From JAJZJT01 sp049964655 (GTDB lineage Bacteria; Actinomycetota; Acidimicrobiia; Acidimicrobiales; RAAP-2), in NCBI GenBank assembly GCA_049964655.1, contig JBMFXC010000038.1, positions 1 through 24,454 of the forward strand: DNA of 24,454 nucleotides, given 5' to 3'. Both the position numbers and the translations under genes were made by a program. Positions 21,027 to 24,454 of this stretch are shown piece after piece; the stretch's first letter is position 1; the number at the start of each line of letters is the position of its first letter. The notes below the pieces were generated by a model. The model made no database searches, was not told where the DNA came from, and worked only from the letters and a program-made list of their open reading frames with translations.

Positions 21027-21725
21027 GTGAACGTCGAGACCAACGACCCGCCCCCGGGGCACAGCGACGGCGCTTCTCCGGCCGCCTCGACCGAGGAGGC
21101 CGACGGTCGCCGCCTTCGCCGCCAGCGCAATCGCCAGGCAGCGGTCGAGGCGCTGCTCGACCTGTACGACGAGGGCAACCTCCGCCCGTCGACCGCCGAG
21201 GTGGCCGAGCGGGCCGGGCTGTCACCCCGCTCGCTCTTCCGCTACTTCGACGACGTCGACGACCTGGCACGGGCAGCCGTCGAGGGCCAACTTCAGCGAG
21301 CCGCTCCGCTCGTTGCGCTCACCGTCGATCCGAACGCCCCGCTCGCCGTCCGGGTAGCAGCCCTCGTCGAGCAGCGCTTCCGCCTCTTCGACACGGTGGC
21401 GCCTGCCGCCACCGTGTCGCGCCTGCGCTCACCGTTCCAGTCCATGCTGGCGACGCAGCTGCGCAGGAACCGCTCCTACCTGCGCGACCAGCTACGGACC
21501 CTGTTCGCCCCCGAACTGGCCGCCCTCGACGCCGAGCGGGCGGTCGAGGTCCTGGCGGCGTGCGACGTCGCCGCCTCGTTCGAGGCCCACCAGCTCCTCC
21601 TCCACGACCAGCGCCTGTCCCCCGAGCGCGCCCGGCGAGCCATGGCCCGCTCCCTCGCTGCCGTCCTCGCCGTCGCTCCTGCCGACAGCAGGAGCCGGGG
21701 GCAAACGGGGCGCACGAGCTCGTGA
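21027..21725 (+). CDS. TetR-family transcriptional regulator
   Basis: A 232-aa regulator. After a 25-residue polar N-terminus, the HTH domain spans about residues 28-80 (RRQRNRQAAVEALLDLYDEGNLRPSTAEVAERAGLSPRSLFRYFDDVDDLARAAVE), with the canonical LSPRSLFRYF recognition helix. The helical ligand-binding domain follows and is not specific enough to name a ligand. GTG at 21027 is preceded by GGAG at 5 nt. The stop overlaps the next GTG by 4 bp (GTGA). Located inside the plus-strand operon, it probably represses the overlapping promoters at 19204-19242, whose palindrome would be its site. That target assignment is inference. Confidence 0.9.
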   Translation: MNVETNDPPPGHSDGASPAASTEEADGRRLRRQRNRQAAVEALLDLYDEGNLRPSTAEVAERAGLSPRSLFRYFDDVDDLARAAVEGQLQRAAPLVALTVDPNAPLAVRVAALVEQRFRLFDTVAPAATVSRLRSPFQSMLATQLRRNRSYLRDQLRTLFAPELAALDAERAVEVLAACDVAASFEAHQLLLHDQRLSPERARRAMARSLAAVLAVAPADSRSRGQTGRTSS

Positions 21726-22144
21726 TCCCCCAACGTGGCTCGATCCGCCGTCAGGTCCGGGTGACGCGTCCCGCCGCGGACGTGTGGGCGCTCGTCGGGG
21801 ACCCGGCCCGCCTCGCCGAATGGTTCCCCGGCATCACGTCCGTCATCGTCACCGGCGACCACCGGCAGGTGACGACGGCGGCGGGCATCACCTTCGACGA
21901 GGACCTGCTCACCGTCGACCCGCTGGCGCGCCGGTTCCAGTACCGGGTGACCGGGGGCCTCTTCCGCGAGCACCTCGGGACGCTCGACGTGGTGGACCTC
22001 GGGGACGGCACGAGCCTCGTCCTCTACGCCACCGACGCCGACCCGGCGACGCTCGCCCTCGTCGTGGGTGGAGCGGCGGGGGCGGGGATCGAACGGGCGC
22101 GCCGCATGCTGGAAGAAGAGACGGACCTGGGACAGGGAGCCTGA
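21722..22144 (+). CDS. SRPBCC family protein (polyketide cyclase-like)
   Basis: A 140-aa helix-grip protein. It starts VIPQRGSIRRQVRVTRPAADVWALVGDPARLAEWFPGITSV, the standard first strand and helix of the family, and ends in the C-terminal helix GAAGAGIERARRMLEEET. It should bind a hydrophobic small molecule; catalytic function is unproven. Start GTG 21722 overlaps the TetR stop (GTGA), and the TGA stop shares its A with the sulfatase ATG (TGATG at 22142-22146). This unbroken coupling from TetR through the sulfatase argues for one pathway. It is only distantly similar to the SRPBCC protein at 791-1234. Confidence 0.85.
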   Translation: MIPQRGSIRRQVRVTRPAADVWALVGDPARLAEWFPGITSVIVTGDHRQVTTAAGITFDEDLLTVDPLARRFQYRVTGGLFREHLGTLDVVDLGDGTSLVLYATDADPATLALVVGGAAGAGIERARRMLEEETDLGQGA

Positions 22145-23691
22145 TGGGACGCCGCAAGATCCTCTTCGTCACGACCGATCAGCAGCGCTACGACACCCTC
22201 GGGTGCAACGGCGGCACGTTGGCCCGGACACCGGTCGTCGACGCCCTCGCCGCCGCGGGCATCCGTTACGAGCGAGCCGTGCCCCAGTCGGTCGTGTGCA
22301 TGCCGTCGCGCTCGACCATGCTCACCGGCCAGCACCCGTCGACGCACGGTGTGTGGATGAACGGCGTGCCGCTGCCGCCCGACGCCCCCTCGGTCGCCGC
22401 GGTGCTCCACGACGCGGGCTACCGCACCGCGCTGGTGGGCAAGGCCCACTTCGAGCCGTTCCTCGACCCCTTCCTGCGCTTCCCCGAGAACGCCCTGGCC
22501 CGCTCCGGCACCGTGCCGGTCGGCGGGCCCCACCGGGGCTTCGACCACCTCGAGCTCGCCACCCACGGACCGGTCGGCCCCCTCCACTACGCCCGCTGGC
22601 TGGCCGAGGAGCACCCCGAGGCAATCGGGGGCTTCTACCGCGTCCTCGACGCGGCCATGCAGGTCAACGCCGAAGGCGGTGGCGACACCGGCGCACCCCA
22701 GGTCGGGGTCAACCCCATCGAGCGCGACCTCTACCACACCGACTGGGTCGCCGATCGCACGATCGCCTGGCTGGAGGGCCTCGGGGCCGACGACGACTGG
22801 TTCTGCTGGATGAGCTTCCCCGACCCCCACCACCCGTGGGACCCGCCCCAGTCCGAAGTGGGTCGGGTCGACTGGCGGGAGGTGCCCCTCCCTGCCGGCT
22901 ATCCCGAGCAGGCGGCCGAACGCGAGCGGATCCTCGACGCCAAGCCGCGCCACTGGCGGCTGTGGTACGACGGCGAGCTCGTCTCCAACTACGAGGCGCC
23001 TGCCCGGTGGGTGCCCGCCACCCTTAGCGCCGACCAGGTGCGCGAGGTCAACGCCCGCAACGCGGTCGAGTGCGAGCTGATCGACGAGGCCCTCGGTCGG
23101 GTGCTGGCCCGGATCGCCGAGCGCGGGTGGGCAGACGACGTCGACGTCGTCTTCACCACCGACCACGGCGAGCTGCAAGGGGACTTCGGGCTGCTCTTCA
23201 AGGGCCCCTACCACGTCGACGGCTTGATGCGCCTCCCGCTCGTATGGCGACCCGCCCCGTCGGCCGGGATCGCGCCGGCTGTCGTGACCCATCCGGTCGG
23301 GCTCGTCGACCTGGCACCGACTTTCTGCGCCATCGCCGGGCTCGAACCGGCGTCCTTCCTCGAGGGCCGACGCCTCCCTGTCGACGACGCCGACGCCGCG
23401 GCCCGCGGCTTCGAACGGGTCCTGACCGAGTGGGACAGCGAGCTCTTCGGCGTCGACGTCCACGTGCGGACGCTGACCCGTGACCGCTGGGTGGTCACGA
23501 CCTACCTACCGGGCACCTGTCACGACGGGACCGAGGGCGAGCTCTACGACCTCGTGGACGACCCCCTCCAGCAGGTCAACCGCTTCGACGACCCCGAGCT
23601 GCGCCCGCTGCGAGACGACCTCGTCGCGGACCTGCGCGACCACCTTCCTCGTCCCCGCGTGCCCCGCCTCGACGTCGAGGCGCCGGTGTGA
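22144..23691 (+). CDS. Sulfatase (formylglycine-dependent, type I)
   Basis: A 515-aa alkaline-phosphatase-fold hydrolase. Metal residues begin at FVTTDQQRYDTLGCNGG (D12). The activation motif is C52-M-P-S-R-S-T-M-L-T-G, a correct CxPSR-type site whose Cys must be converted to formylglycine. D340-H341 (TTDHGELQGDFG) and K353 (LFKGPYH) complete the metal and sulfate site; VGKAHFEPF is also typical. Substrates may be aryl, alkyl or choline sulfates, or phosphonate/phosphate esters in some relatives. There is no signal peptide, so it acts in the cytosol. The gene is translationally coupled (TGATG) to the SRPBCC gene. No formylglycine-generating enzyme is in the window, so it must be supplied from elsewhere. 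Confidence 0.92.
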   Translation: MGRRKILFVTTDQQRYDTLGCNGGTLARTPVVDALAAAGIRYERAVPQSVVCMPSRSTMLTGQHPSTHGVWMNGVPLPPDAPSVAAVLHDAGYRTALVGKAHFEPFLDPFLRFPENALARSGTVPVGGPHRGFDHLELATHGPVGPLHYARWLAEEHPEAIGGFYRVLDAAMQVNAEGGGDTGAPQVGVNPIERDLYHTDWVADRTIAWLEGLGADDDWFCWMSFPDPHHPWDPPQSEVGRVDWREVPLPAGYPEQAAERERILDAKPRHWRLWYDGELVSNYEAPARWVPATLSADQVREVNARNAVECELIDEALGRVLARIAERGWADDVDVVFTTDHGELQGDFGLLFKGPYHVDGLMRLPLVWRPAPSAGIAPAVVTHPVGLVDLAPTFCAIAGLEPASFLEGRRLPVDDADAAARGFERVLTEWDSELFGVDVHVRTLTRDRWVVTTYLPGTCHDGTEGELYDLVDDPLQQVNRFDDPELRPLRDDLVADLRDHLPRPRVPRLDVEAPV

Positions 23692-23695
23692 CGGC

Positions 23696-24454
23696 ATGAC
23701 GGTGCCTGGCTACTGGCCGGGACCCTGGTCGTGCGAGGACGGCGGGCCGGACCGCCGCCAGACCGTGCCGACCGGCGGGCTGCTCGGCCCGGACGGCGGC
23801 CTCGAGGTCACCTCGCGCACCGCGGTCGCCTCGACGATGGTGGTCACCCGCGAGCCCGGCGAGGTCTTCCTACTCGGCCACACGGCCGGTGACGACGCCG
23901 TCTGCTTCGTCGAGCGCATCGACCCCCGCACCCTCGAGCCCCTTCAGCGCTCGGCGGACCTCGACGGCGGGCCGGCGTGGCCCGGGAGCATCGCTGCCCA
24001 CGCGGACGGCTCGCTGGTGGTCGCCTTCGGCAACCACGCCCACAAGCTCGCCGCGGACCTCGCCGTGGAGGCGTCGGTGGCCCTGCCGCGCCCGCGCCCC
24101 TACAACGGCTTCGTCGCGCTCCCCGACGGCACCATCGTGACGAAGGACTTCGCCGGCTCGCGCCCCGGCTCCCCCCTCCCCGCCGACGAGCGCGAGCCCT
24201 GCCAGCTCGTCGCCCTCGACCCCGAGCACCTCGAGGTGGTCGCCACCCTCGAGCTCCCCGAGCCCTCCGTCGCCCGACTGTCGGCCGACGGCTCGACGGT
24301 CTACGTCGTCGGGGACACGAGCCTTTGGCGGGCCCGCTTCGACGGCTCCTTCCACTTGGACGAGGCCTTCGCCCCCCGCTACCGGACCCGGCCCGGCCAG
24401 ACCTACGGCTGGGACTGCGTGGTCGTCGACGAAGCTGCCTACCTCCTCGACGAC
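23696..24454 (+). CDS. Partial beta-propeller-like protein, runs off the right edge
   Basis: An open frame from ATG 23696, four bases after the sulfatase stop, continues for 253 codons to the last base. Codons have strong GC bias at third positions, as in neighbouring genes. The start MTVPGYWPGPWSCEDGGPD is followed by repeating units of the type GSIAAHADGSLVVAFGN, NGFVALPDGTIVTKDFAG, ARLSADGSTVYVVGDTSLWRARFDG: four-strand blades with D-G turns, as in YVTN/quinoprotein-like propellers. No signal peptide is seen. I do not recognise a specific family. It follows the sulfatase so closely that a joint function is likely. The 3' end is missing. Confidence 0.78.
   Translation, partial: MTVPGYWPGPWSCEDGGPDRRQTVPTGGLLGPDGGLEVTSRTAVASTMVVTREPGEVFLLGHTAGDDAVCFVERIDPRTLEPLQRSADLDGGPAWPGSIAAHADGSLVVAFGNHAHKLAADLAVEASVALPRPRPYNGFVALPDGTIVTKDFAGSRPGSPLPADEREPCQLVALDPEHLEVVATLELPEPSVARLSADGSTVYVVGDTSLWRARFDGSFHLDEAFAPRYRTRPGQTYGWDCVVVDEAAYLLDD

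Noticed and set aside
22144..23691. Horizontal transfer of the sulfatase region
   Set aside because: Base composition and codon use look like the neighbours, and no integrase, tRNA, or insertion sequence is near.

Overview
The window is a 24.4 kb piece of a very GC-rich actinobacterial chromosome. It was assembled as a draft: a run of exactly 100 N lies at 4349-4448. No ribosomal RNA, tRNA, phage, insertion sequence or CRISPR array is visible. A PimB'-type phosphatidylinositol-mannoside glycosyltransferase, mycothiol-type enzymes, an F420/FMN luciferase-like oxidoreductase and heavy use of GTG starts fit Actinomycetota. The mixture looks most like class Acidimicrobiia, but that placement is inference from gene content and not a phylogenetic result.

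Layout. (i) 1-4069, minus strand: the first codons of a gene leaving the left edge (MEFRRIN, aminotransferase-like), then a tight operon read from right to left: 100-aa Cys-rich protein, epoxyqueuosine reductase QueG, PimB'-like mannosyltransferase, SRPBCC protein, luciferase-like oxidoreductase. (ii) 4294-4503: an N gap flanked by two identical 55-bp sequences, almost certainly an unmerged contig overlap. (iii) 4456-7065: a D-2-hydroxyacid dehydrogenase (minus) divergent from an acyl-CoA synthetase (plus). (iv) 7115-10332: a phosphodiester-glycosidase-like lipoprotein and a YeiH-type exporter (minus) divergent from a LysR regulator, with two palindromes between them. (v) 10280-11311: an alpha/beta hydrolase whose 3' end overlaps the LysR gene by 53 bp. 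(vi) 11442-15274, plus: AlsS-like acetolactate synthase, RlmN, and a two-TM potassium channel with RCK domains. (vii) 15353/15569-16591: a zinc alcohol dehydrogenase with an ambiguous start. (viii) 16635-19084, minus: DinB-type protein, MFS transporter, and a 33-aa single-TM protein. (ix) 19249-24454, plus: a 42-codon leaderless ORF, DsbA-fold protein of the mycothiol-dependent nitroreductase type, mycothiol-dependent maleylpyruvate-isomerase-family protein, TetR regulator, SRPBCC protein, sulfatase, and a partial beta-propeller-like protein that runs off the right edge.

Two patterns run through the window. First, at least eight gene starts carry a TANNNT box 6-7 nt upstream of an ATG or GTG, the signature of leaderless transcripts. 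Genes inside operons instead show Shine-Dalgarno sequences or 4-bp GTGA overlaps. The boxes also help choose starts, for example for RlmN, the alpha/beta hydrolase and the hydroxyacid dehydrogenase.

Second, the divergent cluster at 16.6-24.4 kb is the best candidate for an uncharacterised system. Two operons fire from overlapping promoters around one palindrome. They encode three thiol- or DinB-type enzymes, an exporter with a large extracytoplasmic insertion and a tiny membrane partner, a TetR regulator and a sulfatase. This looks like a mycothiol-linked detoxification or catabolic module; its substrate cannot be read from the sequence.
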